Assembly: GCA_014190575.1 (NCBI GenBank)
Contig: BJGQ01000013.1
Coordinates: 1-64,000 of the forward strand
From: Bacteroidota bacterium
GTDB taxonomy: Bacteria; Bacteroidota; Bacteroidia; Chitinophagales; UBA10324
Length of the DNA: 64,000 bases
Direction of reading: 5' to 3'
The position numbers were made by a program, and so were the translations under genes. The notes under the pieces are model-generated. The model saw nothing but the letters and a program-made list of their open reading frames with translations. It was not told the DNA's origin and searched no databases. Below, in pieces: positions 24,322 to 33,131 of the stretch (position 1 is its first letter; every line of letters begins with the position of its first letter).

Positions 24322-25317
24322 ATGCACCTTCTTAAAGAATTTTTCGCTCATTCCATACGCATTTTACTAGGATTGATTTTTATTGCTTCGGGCTTACTGA
24401 AGTTGATTCCCATTGAACCATTTGAACTTAATTTTATTGATGTTGGAGTTGCCAATTGGCTCACTGCACCAATCATTGCCAGAGGCTTAATCGGGTTTGA
24501 ATTATTGCTTGGTGTGTTTTTAATTTTTAATCTGGCAATGAATAAGTTCACTATTAAAGCCACTTATTCCATTCTTATATTTTTTACTTTTTATCTTATT
24601 TATCAAATATTAACAATTGGGAATAATGGAAACTGCGGATGCTTCGGAACTTATTTACAAATGACTCCGCTTGAATCAATTTTCAAAAACATTGCAATGC
24701 TTTCGGTGTTAGTAGTTGTGCAGTTTATTCCTGCAAAGTGGAGTTTGCCATTGCCAAAAATTTTTATTCCGATTTTTATTTTAACAGCATTTGTAAGCCC
24801 GTATATTTTAAATCCGCCTGAATCATTAATCAAGGGTCACAGGGCCGGAGCAGTAAATTATTCGCTTGGATTAAAAAGAATTTATAGTGATACTTCAATA
24901 ATTAAACCTGTAATTGATTTGACATCAGGGAAACACATTGTCGCATTCATGTCGCTGAGTTGCGGACATTGCAGAATGAATGCATTAAAGATGCATGTGC
25001 TTCAACAGCGGAATCCAGACTTTCCGTTTTATATTTTGTTGAATGGAGATACTGCGATGTTCGAAAAAAGTTTTTTTGATTTTTCAAAAGCAGACAACAT
25101 CCCATATTCCTATTTCAATAACGATGATTTTTTCTCGTTTGTTGATGGAAGTTTGCCGGCAATTTTCTGGTTGCAGAATGATACGGTGAAATTCAGAAGT
25201 CTTTATACTGATTTGAATGAAGATGATATCAGAAACTGGTTGAATACCGGAGCGGTTCCTTCAACAAACGATACAATCAGAAAAACACCTTCAGTTCAAA
25301 CTGATACTTTGAAGTAA
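24322..25317 (+). CDS. DoxX/MauE-like membrane protein fused to a thioredoxin-like domain
   Basis: A 331-residue protein. The N-terminal half has four or more membrane helices of the DoxX/MauE type (IRILLGLIFIASGLLKLIPI) with the conserved NGNCGCFGTY loop Cys pair. After about residue 170 there is a soluble domain with MSLSCGHCRMNALKMH, a thioredoxin-like CxxC (Cys-Gly-His-Cys) active site. By family, such proteins pass electrons across the membrane or maintain disulfides in the envelope; this is inferred. It converges with GH20 with a 7-base gap. The Cys-rich lipoprotein just upstream could be a client, which is only a positional guess. Confidence 0.85.
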   Translation: MHLLKEFFAHSIRILLGLIFIASGLLKLIPIEPFELNFIDVGVANWLTAPIIARGLIGFELLLGVFLIFNLAMNKFTIKATYSILIFFTFYLIYQILTIGNNGNCGCFGTYLQMTPLESIFKNIAMLSVLVVVQFIPAKWSLPLPKIFIPIFILTAFVSPYILNPPESLIKGHRAGAVNYSLGLKRIYSDTSIIKPVIDLTSGKHIVAFMSLSCGHCRMNALKMHVLQQRNPDFPFYILLNGDTAMFEKSFFDFSKADNIPYSYFNNDDFFSFVDGSLPAIFWLQNDTVKFRSLYTDLNEDDIRNWLNTGAVPSTNDTIRKTPSVQTDTLK

Positions 25318-25324
25318 GTTGAAT

Positions 25325-27121
25325 TTATTTACTTCTTTCAATCACAATACTTTTCTTTCCAGATTTTGTAATAGCAATTGCTTTTACTTTTTGTAATGGT
25401 GTTAAAGTAATTTCAATTGCTTCGGAATATTTCAAGGATGATGAAGTTGGATTTGTTCCGTCGGTTGTATAATAGAAATCAGAATTTTGTTTTAATGAAG
25501 TGATGCCAAGTGTGAATTTATTTTCAGCAAGCGGTCGCAATTGAATTTCCGGCTCAGGTACACGATAATTTATTCCTCTGAATTCAAGCAATGTAAAATG
25601 ATATTGCAATCGGCCAACAAAATCCCACCAGTCTTTTTTTGTTTTTGCTGACCACACTACTTCTGATAAAGCAATCATGCGCGGAAAAATCATGTATTCA
25701 ATTTGTTCGGGTGTTGAAAGGTATTCAGTCCACACATTTGCCTGCGCGCCTAAAATATATTTTGATTGTTCAGGTGTTAATTCAGATGAAACAGGTTCGT
25801 AACTATATACTTTTTCCAATGGAAGAAATCCTCCGATGCACAATGGTTCCATTGAATTTTTTGATTGGCAATGATCGAAATAACAATAATCACCTGGAGT
25901 CATCACCGCGTAGTTGCCGTGCTTGGCTGCTGCAATTCCACCTTCGGTTCCGCGCCAGCTCATAATGCTTGCATTTGCTGAAACTCCTCCATCAAGTATT
26001 TCATCCCATCCAATCATTTTTCTTCCTTTTGAATTAATATATTTCTCAATGGTGTTTATGAAGTATGCTTCAACACCCGGATAAGTTTTAATATTTTCTT
26101 TCAGCATTAACTCTGTCACCTGCTTACTTTGTTTCCAATGAGCATCGGGCACTTCATCACCACCCACATGAATGTATTCGCCGGGAAACAATGCCATCAC
26201 TTCATCTAAAATATTTTCATAAAACTGAATCACTTCAGGAATGGGACACAGCACCACATCACTTCCGCCCCACTTGGTGAGCACATCGTAACTCATGCCG
26301 AAACAAGCTAACTCAGGATAAGCGGCAATGGCAGCTTGCGAGTGACCGGGCATTTCAATTTCAGGAACAATGGTTACATGCCGTTGCGCTGCATACTTCA
26401 CAATTTCTTTTATCTGCTCCTGAGTATAAAACCCATCGTACGGAGTTTTGTCGCCGATGTAGGGTGTAAAATTTTTCTCGACCATGGTTTCTTTCCGGTA
26501 ACTTCCAATTGAAGTAAGTTTCGGATATTGTTTTATTTCTATCCGCCATCCCTGATCATCAGTGAGGTGCCAGTGAAAAGTATTCATCTTGTAGTAAGCC
26601 ATCATGTCAATGTATTTTTTCACAAACTCCACTGAGAAAAAATGACGCGAACAATCGAGATGCATTCCTCTCCAACTGAATCGCGGGTAATCATGAATGG
26701 CGACGCACGGAATATCAAATTGCATTTTCATTTCGGCCGGCATCAGTTGCAACAATGTTTGTATGCCATAAAAAATTCCGGCATCAGTTCCGGTTATAAC
26801 AATGCTGTCGGTGGTGACCATTAAAGTATATTCATCCAAAGAATAACTTTTTTGTTTTGAATTGAGTAACCGGAGTGCAATGTATTTTTTGATATTGGAT
26901 TGCATGAGCGGGCGCACCTGATAATATTTTGCAAGATAGGTGTTTAGGTAATTTGCATTTTCAAATTCATCTTTATCAGAAACAATTTTCACCTGTGGCG
27001 AAAAAGTAAAAGCTCTCTCTTGTTGTTCAATGCTTAACGGTTGTGGAATGATAGAAAGGGTTTGCGCTTTGCATTCAAATGAAAAAAGAAAAATGAAAAT
27101 TGAAAAAATTATGCTTCTCAT
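25325..27121 (-). CDS. Secreted beta-N-acetylhexosaminidase (GH20)
   Basis: A 598-residue exported enzyme. Signal peptide (about 1-19, ending CKAQ), GH20b-type N-terminal domain, then the TIM barrel with RGMHLDCSRHFF, FHWHLTDDQGWRIEIKQYP and the catalytic HVGGDEVPDAHW (Asp-Glu pair near residue 318). SWRGTEGGIAAAKHG, AQANVWTEYLSTPEQIEYM and WSAKTKKDWWDF complete the active-site rim. It removes terminal GlcNAc or GalNAc from chitooligosaccharides, peptidoglycan fragments or host glycans. A short Ig-like C-terminal domain (FYYTTDGTNPTS) resembles the chitobiase C-terminal type. Together with the GH2 enzyme it suggests glycan scavenging. Confidence 0.93.
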   Translation of the reverse strand: MRSIIFSIFIFLFSFECKAQTLSIIPQPLSIEQQERAFTFSPQVKIVSDKDEFENANYLNTYLAKYYQVRPLMQSNIKKYIALRLLNSKQKSYSLDEYTLMVTTDSIVITGTDAGIFYGIQTLLQLMPAEMKMQFDIPCVAIHDYPRFSWRGMHLDCSRHFFSVEFVKKYIDMMAYYKMNTFHWHLTDDQGWRIEIKQYPKLTSIGSYRKETMVEKNFTPYIGDKTPYDGFYTQEQIKEIVKYAAQRHVTIVPEIEMPGHSQAAIAAYPELACFGMSYDVLTKWGGSDVVLCPIPEVIQFYENILDEVMALFPGEYIHVGGDEVPDAHWKQSKQVTELMLKENIKTYPGVEAYFINTIEKYINSKGRKMIGWDEILDGGVSANASIMSWRGTEGGIAAAKHGNYAVMTPGDYCYFDHCQSKNSMEPLCIGGFLPLEKVYSYEPVSSELTPEQSKYILGAQANVWTEYLSTPEQIEYMIFPRMIALSEVVWSAKTKKDWWDFVGRLQYHFTLLEFRGINYRVPEPEIQLRPLAENKFTLGITSLKQNSDFYYTTDGTNPTSSSLKYSEAIEITLTPLQKVKAIAITKSGKKSIVIERSK

Positions 27122-27170
27122 AAAAAATTTTTTTAGTACAAATAAAGCGAGAAAGATTTCGACTGTTCAA

Positions 27171-27860
27171 TTACACAATAAAAAATTCTTCCAGCTCCGA
27201 TTTTAATAAATCAGCATTCAGTTTCTCCAACGGATGTTGTGTGTTGTGTAATACTTTGAATTGCGCATTTGAAATATATGATGCAAAATTCTCGGTTTCA
27301 GATTGGCTCACCATTTTATCTGCATCGCCAACTGCAATCATGCAAGCAGCTTCAATATTTTTTAAAATAGTTTTATCTAAAGCAGGATTGTTTCCTAAAT
27401 GAATCATTAGCTCTGTAGTGTGTTTCAGGTTTTGTTCCCAGCCGTGCAGGTGTCGTTGTTGCAATGCGTGAGCAAATTGCGGAACTTTTTCTTTCAGTTT
27501 TTCAGCATTCAACTGCGCACTTTCTTTCAGGGCAGTTTCAATGTTCCAGTCAAACTTTGTGGCAAGAGTGTAAATGCGATGAATGTATTCAGGTCGCGTG
27601 GCAGCTAGGTACAGCGCAACATATCCGCCCATGCTGTAACCGAAAATATCGGCGGGTTGCAAATGATATTCTTCAATAAACTCAGAAAGATTTTCAGCAA
27701 AATGCTGAATGCGAAATGGACGGTTGTTAAATGCTCGCTGACCATGCCCATCAAAATCGAAAGTATAAATGATAAATGATTGGCTTAATAAATCAGCGAA
27801 AGAATTAAACTGTGATGCAGCACCAATGGCACCGTGCAATAAAATTAAAGGAGGTTTCAA
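27171..27860 (-). CDS. Alpha/beta hydrolase fold protein
   Basis: A 229-residue cytosolic hydrolase. Features: oxyanion region LILLHGAIGAASQF, FDFDGHGQR, nucleophile elbow FGYSMGGYVAL (Ser near residue 97), and a late Asp (VGDADKMV) and His (NTQHPLEKL) for the triad. Substrate unknown; related proteins include esterases, MenH-like and RsbQ-like hydrolases. It lies 50 bases upstream of GH20 on the same strand and so could be co-transcribed with it. Confidence 0.87.
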   Translation of the reverse strand: MKPPLILLHGAIGAASQFNSFADLLSQSFIIYTFDFDGHGQRAFNNRPFRIQHFAENLSEFIEEYHLQPADIFGYSMGGYVALYLAATRPEYIHRIYTLATKFDWNIETALKESAQLNAEKLKEKVPQFAHALQQRHLHGWEQNLKHTTELMIHLGNNPALDKTILKNIEAACMIAVGDADKMVSQSETENFASYISNAQFKVLHNTQHPLEKLNADLLKSELEEFFIV

Positions 27861-27912
27861 AACAGTGAATAGTTAATAACGAAGAGTGAAGAATGGTTTG
27901 CTGTTCATTAAA

Positions 27913-27962
27913 ATAAAAAAGTGAAAAGCGAAATACATCATTGCTGCATTTCACTCTTCACT
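27913..27962 (-). terminator. Long imperfect hairpin terminator after the coiled-coil gene
   Basis: AGTGAAAAGCGAAAT (27920-27934) and ATTTCACTCTTCACT (27948-27962) form a 15-bp stem with two G-U type mismatches. On the minus strand the stem is followed by a short T run, consistent with termination of the coiled-coil gene that ends at 27975. Confidence 0.6.
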
Positions 27963-27974
27963 CTTTACTTTTAA

Positions 27975-29132
27975 TTATTCGCTATCGGCAGCAGGTTGTT
28001 CTTCAACACTTATTTGTTCGGGTGCTTTTTCTTTTTTAACAACAGCAGGAGCATCATCTTTTTCAATCATCTTCGCTTTTGCCAGCTCCTTTTTCATGTT
28101 GTCAATTTTCGCCTGCAATTCGTCGTTGGTTTTTTTGATGTCGTTGATTTTAGTTTCCTTCTCATCAATCCAAACCTGAATTCTGTTTTTATATGCATCG
28201 CTTCTTGCAGTGTCTCTTTCGTCAATGAGTTGCGATACCTGCTCAGCGGCTTTTTCAATCACCTCTTTATTTTTTGCGACAAGACTGGAGAAGCGCTCGT
28301 AAGCTGATTTGGTTTTATTTAACCACTCTTGTTTTTTCTGTTGAAACTCGTCGCGCTTGCGCTTGTTCTCTTCTTTAAAATGATCTTTCTTTTCTTTAAT
28401 ACGAAGATTTGCTTGTTCCCATAAATCGTTCAGCGTCTTTTTTATTTCTTCGCTTTGCTCATTGCTCATTTTAAAATCGCGTAGGCGGCGCTGCATTTCC
28501 ATTATTGCTTTAGTAGCGTCATACGGGTCACCATTTTTTGCGTGATCTTCGATGGTCATTAACTCTGACTTACATAGATTGTAATTTACATCCCAGATAT
28601 TTTTTTTGCCCACATCAGATTTTTCACGAACCTGTTTCCATAAAGTCCAGAGTTCATCTAAATCATTCAAACCAAGTTTTACTGATAACACAATATCATT
28701 CATTTCAGGATAAATTGTTTGCGCATATTTCAAATCAACCTTTCCTTCTTTTAACCAGTCAGATACTTGTTTTAAAATGCTGATGCATTCACTGTAATGT
28801 TCTTCAATTTTATTTTCTGCATCGGTTATCCGTGCTTTAACAACTGCTTTTTTCGAATCGATGAATTGTTGTTTTTGTTTATTCAACTCTTCACGAAACT
28901 GAAGAACTCTGGCACTTGCACTGTTAAATCGTGTTAGCAATTCACCTGAGTCTTCTTTTTTCAGCAGTGGATTTAATCCCCTGAAAAGATTGTTAACGGT
29001 TTTAACTTTCTCGTGAAAGTTACGGATGTCTTCTTCTTTGTGAAGAGGATAATTTTCTAATATGGCAATTTCGTTACGAAGCGCATCTACATTTTTTTGC
29101 AGCATTTCCATTGATTCTTGTACAGTGTCCAT
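27975..29132 (-). CDS. Long coiled-coil cytosolic protein, unknown function
   Basis: A 385-residue protein without signal peptide or membrane segment, almost entirely helical and Lys/Glu-rich. Heptad-like patterning is strong near residues 1-35 (VQESMEMLQKNVDALRNEI), 220-350 and in the ELQAKIDNMKKELAKAKM stretch. The centre has Trp-containing helices (LNDLWEQANLRIKEK, KQEWLNKTKSAYER). An acidic low-complexity tail (APEQISVEEQPAADSE) ends it. The pattern loosely recalls DUF349-type repeats but I cannot assign the family. It may be a scaffold or stress-related coiled coil. It is single, with a terminator behind it and a GNAT gene upstream on the same strand. Confidence 0.7.
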   Translation of the reverse strand: MDTVQESMEMLQKNVDALRNEIAILENYPLHKEEDIRNFHEKVKTVNNLFRGLNPLLKKEDSGELLTRFNSASARVLQFREELNKQKQQFIDSKKAVVKARITDAENKIEEHYSECISILKQVSDWLKEGKVDLKYAQTIYPEMNDIVLSVKLGLNDLDELWTLWKQVREKSDVGKKNIWDVNYNLCKSELMTIEDHAKNGDPYDATKAIMEMQRRLRDFKMSNEQSEEIKKTLNDLWEQANLRIKEKKDHFKEENKRKRDEFQQKKQEWLNKTKSAYERFSSLVAKNKEVIEKAAEQVSQLIDERDTARSDAYKNRIQVWIDEKETKINDIKKTNDELQAKIDNMKKELAKAKMIEKDDAPAVVKKEKAPEQISVEEQPAADSE

Positions 29133-29217
29133 GATTGTTACAATAGTTTAGTTTAAATTAATTGTGGTAAATGTATTTTATTGAAAGCAGAGATAAAATT
29201 TCTTTTCGACGAAAATT

Positions 29218-29730
29218 TTATAATAATTTTTTCATTAAAAGGTCAGTCGTAATATCTTCTCCCAAAACAAATTCATGCGAACCATAAAACTTAAACCCGA
29301 ATCTTTTATAAAATTTTATTGCCTCTGTATTTTGCTCCCATACTCCTAACCACATTACTTCAAACTTTTCGGTAATAGCTAAATCAATTGCCATATTCAT
29401 CAACTGTTTTCCAATTCCATGGCCAGTGAATTCTTCTTTCACATACATCCTTTGCAATTCAATCGGTGTTAAATCTCCTAGGTCTCCTTCTGATAAATTT
29501 CTGTTCAGTTTGGTATATCCGATTAATTGTTTGTCATTTTGAGCAAGTAAGTATATTATTCTGTTATCAATTAACTCTTCTGCCAATTTTTTAATGGAAA
29601 AGAATTCGTTCATGTAAGTTTGCAAATCTGCTTCAGTGTTAGTTGATTTCCATTTCTTATAAAAAGTTTCGCAACATAAATTTCGCAATGAATCTGCATC
29701 AGAGTAAGTACCTTTTTTTATGATCGTCAT
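29218..29730 (-). CDS. GNAT family N-acetyltransferase
   Basis: The open frame reaches 29751, but the ATG at 29730 starts directly before the first conserved strand (TIIKKGTYSDADSL), giving about 170 residues. Acetyl-CoA binding motif A is present: QRMYVKEEFTGHGIGKQLMNMA (Q/RxxGxG/A as GHGIGK). Motif B is FEVMWLGVWEQNTEAIKFYKRFGFKFYG. The substrate is not predictable; small amines and protein N-termini are typical. It lies about 85 bases upstream of the coiled-coil gene on the same strand. Confidence 0.9.
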   Translation of the reverse strand: MTIIKKGTYSDADSLRNLCCETFYKKWKSTNTEADLQTYMNEFFSIKKLAEELIDNRIIYLLAQNDKQLIGYTKLNRNLSEGDLGDLTPIELQRMYVKEEFTGHGIGKQLMNMAIDLAITEKFEVMWLGVWEQNTEAIKFYKRFGFKFYGSHEFVLGEDITTDLLMKKLL

Positions 29731-29986
29731 TTTTCTTTCATGAGACGACAAAAGTATTTTTAGGCCTTAGATATTCTAATTTCTTAAGTTAGAAATTTTA
29801 AAAATATTGAAGTAGTAAGAATATTAAGTATTAACAATTGACACACCCTTTTTTGATATTAAATTAGTGGCGTGAATTGGAGGTCGTTATTGCAGAAAAT
29901 GAAAATAACCACAGCCGGTTTGTTAGAAAAAATTTGATTTAGTAAATTAAAAATTAGTAGTTTTAACCAATCAATAAATTTTGAAA

Positions 29987-32158
29987 ATGAAAAACAAATT
30001 TTCAGTCCTGTTAATTGCTTCAATTATTTCGATTCTTGTTTGTGAAAATGCAAACGCTCAATATTTAAGTATTGGAAACGATACTACAATGTGTCAATTG
30101 GGAGCTTTTAACTTAACAGCTGTAGTTGATACGGCTGGAGTTCCTTGCGATCCATCTTTATCCGTTGACCTTCAAATCGACGATAATTGGTATGGATATC
30201 CAATTGATATCGGATTTCCTTTTACTTTTTACGGAAACACATATAATCAATGTGTAGTTGGTTCAAATGGTGACATTAGTTTTAATTTAGCCTTAGCAAC
30301 AACACCTAATTATACCTATAATACTTGGCCCATAAATGCGGCCTTTCCTTCTGCAACACCCGCTGATTTATTGAATTCTATTTCCTGTCCGTGGGAAGAC
30401 TTATATCCTTATGCCGGCGGAACATTATCATATACTTACAAAGGACTTGCACCTAATCGGAGATTTATTGTGAGTTGGGATAATGTAGCTATGTTTTCTT
30501 GTACAACTACACTATTTACTGGTCAAATTGTTTTGCATGAAACATCTAATTTAATTGACATAATTATTACTCAAAAAAATGCGTGCGGGTGGAATGGTGG
30601 TGCTGCAATTGAAGGCACTCAAAATAGTACTGCTTCAATTGCTGATGTTGTGCCCGGGAGAAATTATCCAACAAATTGGACTGCCGCTAATGATGAGTAT
30701 AGGTATACACCAAATGGCACAGGTCCATATCAAGTTGCTTCAATTCCTTATAATCCAAATCCGGTTTATCCTATGATAATAACATGGTTTGAAAACGGAT
30801 CGCAAATTCAATTGGGTGGAATGAGTTGTCCGGTTAACCCTTCTACTACCACCACTTATTCGGCAATTTTAGATTGGTGTGTTGATGATACAGCTACTAT
30901 GACTGTAAATTTTGATCCAATGACTTTAAATATTAGCGGATCAACAAATCCTTCTTGTGCGAATGCGATGGATGGCTCAATTACGGCCGCTGCAGCTGGG
31001 ACAGCACCTTACAATTATGTTTGGACCGATCCAAACGGAAATGTTGTTCAATCTGATCTTGGAGTTAGTGGTACCAGCGCATTGTTAAATGCAGGAGTTG
31101 GAACTTATACCGTAAATGCAACAGGAGCCCTTGGATGCCAATTACAACAAACACAAACTTTAACTGCTGCTCCATTTGCTGCTGAATTTACTTGGACACC
31201 AACAGGATATTGTCAAAATAAAATGGTTCAATTTCAAGATCAATCTACTGGTGTTATACCGATTGCATGGAATTGGGATTTTGGAGATGGTTCTCCAATT
31301 TCAATGGATCAAAACCCTTCTCATATTTATATTGATTCAGGTATGTTTACTGTAAAATTTATAAATGCTGTTGTAGGAGGTTGTACCGATACAGTTACTC
31401 ATATTGTTCAAGTTTGGCCAGCACCAATCGCTTCGTTTACATCAGCCCCAGCGTCTGTTTGTGTTGGACAAGGTTTAACTTTAATTGATAAAAGTAGTTA
31501 CTATCCGGTTCAATGGGATTGGAGTTTTGGAGATACTTCGGCTAATGGTTCTGGTAGTGTAACACATCATGCTTATGCAATGCCTGGCACTTATTCAATT
31601 TCGCTAATTGTTACAGATAGTTTATGTGGTAATGATACGATTGGTGGCTTTATAGATGTGCTTTCTTATCCAATTGCCAATATTGGAAACGATACTTCAG
31701 TTTGCAAAGGGTCGGTTGTGAAGTTAGATGCAGGTGTTTCTGGAGTTGACTATGTTTGGTCAACCGGTGCTACAACTCAATCAATAACAGTTTCTCCGAA
31801 TAAGCCTAGTGAATACAATGTGACCTTGAATAATCATGGTTGTACTTTTAATGATGCAATAGAAATTGGAATATTATGCGAGATGTATATACCGAATGCT
31901 TTTTCTCCAAACAGAGATGGTACGAATGATATTTTCATACCTTTCGGAAGTGAAGTAACACATGTTTATATGCGTGTTTATAACCGATGGGGGCAAATGG
32001 TTTATGCAGGTTCAAGCAGCGATAAATCATATAAAGGATGGAATGGGTATATTGGATCTGATGAAGCGGCTGTTGGTGTATATTCTTATGTAATAAGTGC
32101 TACATTTATTAACAATGAAACAAAAGAATATACAGGTAATGTGACTTTACTTCGATAG
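29987..32158 (+). CDS. Large secreted PKD-domain protein with gliding-motility-type C-terminal (CHU_C, T9SS type B) domain
   Basis: Start taken at ATG 29987 (a TTG two codons upstream is less likely), giving 723 residues. Signal peptide (ending ANAQ), an N-terminal domain with FPFTFYGNTYNQCVVGSNGDI split across two strands (nidogen-like look), a SprB-type repeat (GSTNPSCANAMDGSITAAA), then two PKD domains (about 398-478, NWDFGDGSPISMDQNPSHIY; and 478-558, WDWSFGDTSANG). The end is the gliding-motility-associated domain MYIPNAFSPNRDGTNDIF ... VYNRWGQMVYAG ... YSYVISATF, used for T9SS type B export. Likely a surface adhesin or attached to motility; no enzymatic domain. A strong terminator follows at 32179. 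Confidence 0.93.
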   Translation: MKNKFSVLLIASIISILVCENANAQYLSIGNDTTMCQLGAFNLTAVVDTAGVPCDPSLSVDLQIDDNWYGYPIDIGFPFTFYGNTYNQCVVGSNGDISFNLALATTPNYTYNTWPINAAFPSATPADLLNSISCPWEDLYPYAGGTLSYTYKGLAPNRRFIVSWDNVAMFSCTTTLFTGQIVLHETSNLIDIIITQKNACGWNGGAAIEGTQNSTASIADVVPGRNYPTNWTAANDEYRYTPNGTGPYQVASIPYNPNPVYPMIITWFENGSQIQLGGMSCPVNPSTTTTYSAILDWCVDDTATMTVNFDPMTLNISGSTNPSCANAMDGSITAAAAGTAPYNYVWTDPNGNVVQSDLGVSGTSALLNAGVGTYTVNATGALGCQLQQTQTLTAAPFAAEFTWTPTGYCQNKMVQFQDQSTGVIPIAWNWDFGDGSPISMDQNPSHIYIDSGMFTVKFINAVVGGCTDTVTHIVQVWPAPIASFTSAPASVCVGQGLTLIDKSSYYPVQWDWSFGDTSANGSGSVTHHAYAMPGTYSISLIVTDSLCGNDTIGGFIDVLSYPIANIGNDTSVCKGSVVKLDAGVSGVDYVWSTGATTQSITVSPNKPSEYNVTLNNHGCTFNDAIEIGILCEMYIPNAFSPNRDGTNDIFIPFGSEVTHVYMRVYNRWGQMVYAGSSSDKSYKGWNGYIGSDEAAVGVYSYVISATFINNETKEYTGNVTLLR

Positions 32159-32178
32159 TATTTAATGATTTTTTTAAG

Positions 32179-32214
32179 CCGTCTTGGATTTTGATTCCAA
32201 GACGGTTTTTTTTT
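32179..32214 (+). terminator. Rho-independent terminator after the CHU_C protein gene
   Basis: Perfect 10-bp stem: CCGTCTTGGA (32179-32188) and TCCAAGACGG (32196-32205), loop TTTTGAT, then nine T. Confidence 0.95.
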
Positions 32215-32406
32215 GAAAATATTAAGAGCAATTTATTAAAGGAAATTCGGTCGATTTTTCTTTAGAATGCTAAATATTATTAGTAGGTATAAAATTAACT
32301 ATTTGCAAATATGATGATCAATGATTTTGCTCATAAAATATTTTATAAATAAAATTGAATTTTGTGAAAAGAAGTTTTAACTTTCACTAACCAAAATTTA
32401 CAAACC

Positions 32407-32787
32407 ATGATAACTTTAGATTCAATTCACACTCACCATGAATACAAAACCTGGTTGAACACATTAGAGTTTTTTAAAGATGAGTTAAAAATTTTTAAAA
32501 ACAGATTGTCAGAAGTTGCTACAAAAAATTCAAATCATGATGTATTGGCAATGGTTGAGCATTTTCAGAATCAGATACTGATTCAACATAATGAAATGGA
32601 TACTCTTCGCCATAACATTAAACAGTACGAAAATAAATTAGAATCAAGTATGAAAGAAAATATTGTAGCAGCTGATCATAATCCAGATCCCGAATTTGGC
32701 GAACACAAAGCAAGCATTGATCGTTTTGAATATTTGTTTAATGAACTTCGAGACGACTGTTTAAAATTTTTCTCAAAAGTTATGTGA
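32407..32787 (+). CDS. Small helical cytosolic protein, unknown function
   Basis: A 126-residue protein rich in His, Asn, Lys and Glu, with long amphipathic helices and no membrane segment. The segments YKTWLNTLEFFKDELKIFKNRL, MVEHFQNQILIQHNEMDTLRHNI and FEYLFNELRDDCLKFFSKV suggest a helical bundle. I do not recognise a family; the pattern recalls small stress-related or hemerythrin-like helical proteins, but no metal-binding motif is clear. It stands alone between two terminators, so it is probably an independent transcription unit. Confidence 0.7.
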   Translation: MITLDSIHTHHEYKTWLNTLEFFKDELKIFKNRLSEVATKNSNHDVLAMVEHFQNQILIQHNEMDTLRHNIKQYENKLESSMKENIVAADHNPDPEFGEHKASIDRFEYLFNELRDDCLKFFSKVM

Positions 32788-32811
32788 GAGAAAAATTAAA
32801 AGCAGAAATTG

Positions 32812-32846
32812 AAAATGCCCTTCCAATTTTGGAGGGCATTTTTTTT
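32812..32846. terminator. Bidirectional hairpin terminator between convergent genes
   Basis: AAATGCCC and GGGCATTT flank a short inner TCC/GGA stem and are followed by a T run of eight on the plus strand. Runs of A upstream allow use in the opposite direction for the minus-strand gene ending at 32850. Confidence 0.8.
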
Positions 32847-32849
32847 AAA

Positions 32850-33116
32850 TTAATCTTTCCAGTACCACCAATCTAATTTTTTCTTTTCGTGTTTTATTGT
32901 TGAAGCAAAATATACTGCACAACGAAATACATATAATAAGCATCGGTCGTGTTGAACTCCAGTTAGGTGAGTCATTTTATCGTAAAGCAATTGCGGATTT
33001 TTATTTTTCAAATCACTCACGCTTCTGATTCCTAGAAAATACAAATCACCTGCAATTGATTTTCCAATCCCGGGAATTACTTGAAGTGATTTTAAAATTT
33101 CTTTTTCTGAATTCAT
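32850..33116 (-). CDS. Helix-hairpin-helix protein of the Cdd1 (pathogenicity-locus) type
   Basis: An 88-residue protein. Residues 7-36 show a helix-hairpin-helix: LQVIPGIGKSIAGDLYFLGI with the PGIGKSIA hairpin. The end (YDKMTHLTGVQHDRCLLYVFRCAVYFAS ... LDWWYWKD) matches the small Cdd1-type family. HhH motifs usually bind DNA without sequence preference; the family function is unknown. It follows the PafA-like gene (15 bases after its stop on the minus strand), so it may share that transcript. Confidence 0.87.
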   Translation of the reverse strand: MNSEKEILKSLQVIPGIGKSIAGDLYFLGIRSVSDLKNKNPQLLYDKMTHLTGVQHDRCLLYVFRCAVYFASTIKHEKKKLDWWYWKD

Positions 33117-33131
33117 TTCAAAAAAGATAAA

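Noticed and set aside
29881-29986. Promoter TTTG-N21-TAGTTTTA before the CHU_C gene
   Set aside because: Spacing and final base deviate from the consensus and several other A/T-rich matches exist nearby, so I did not list it as a feature.
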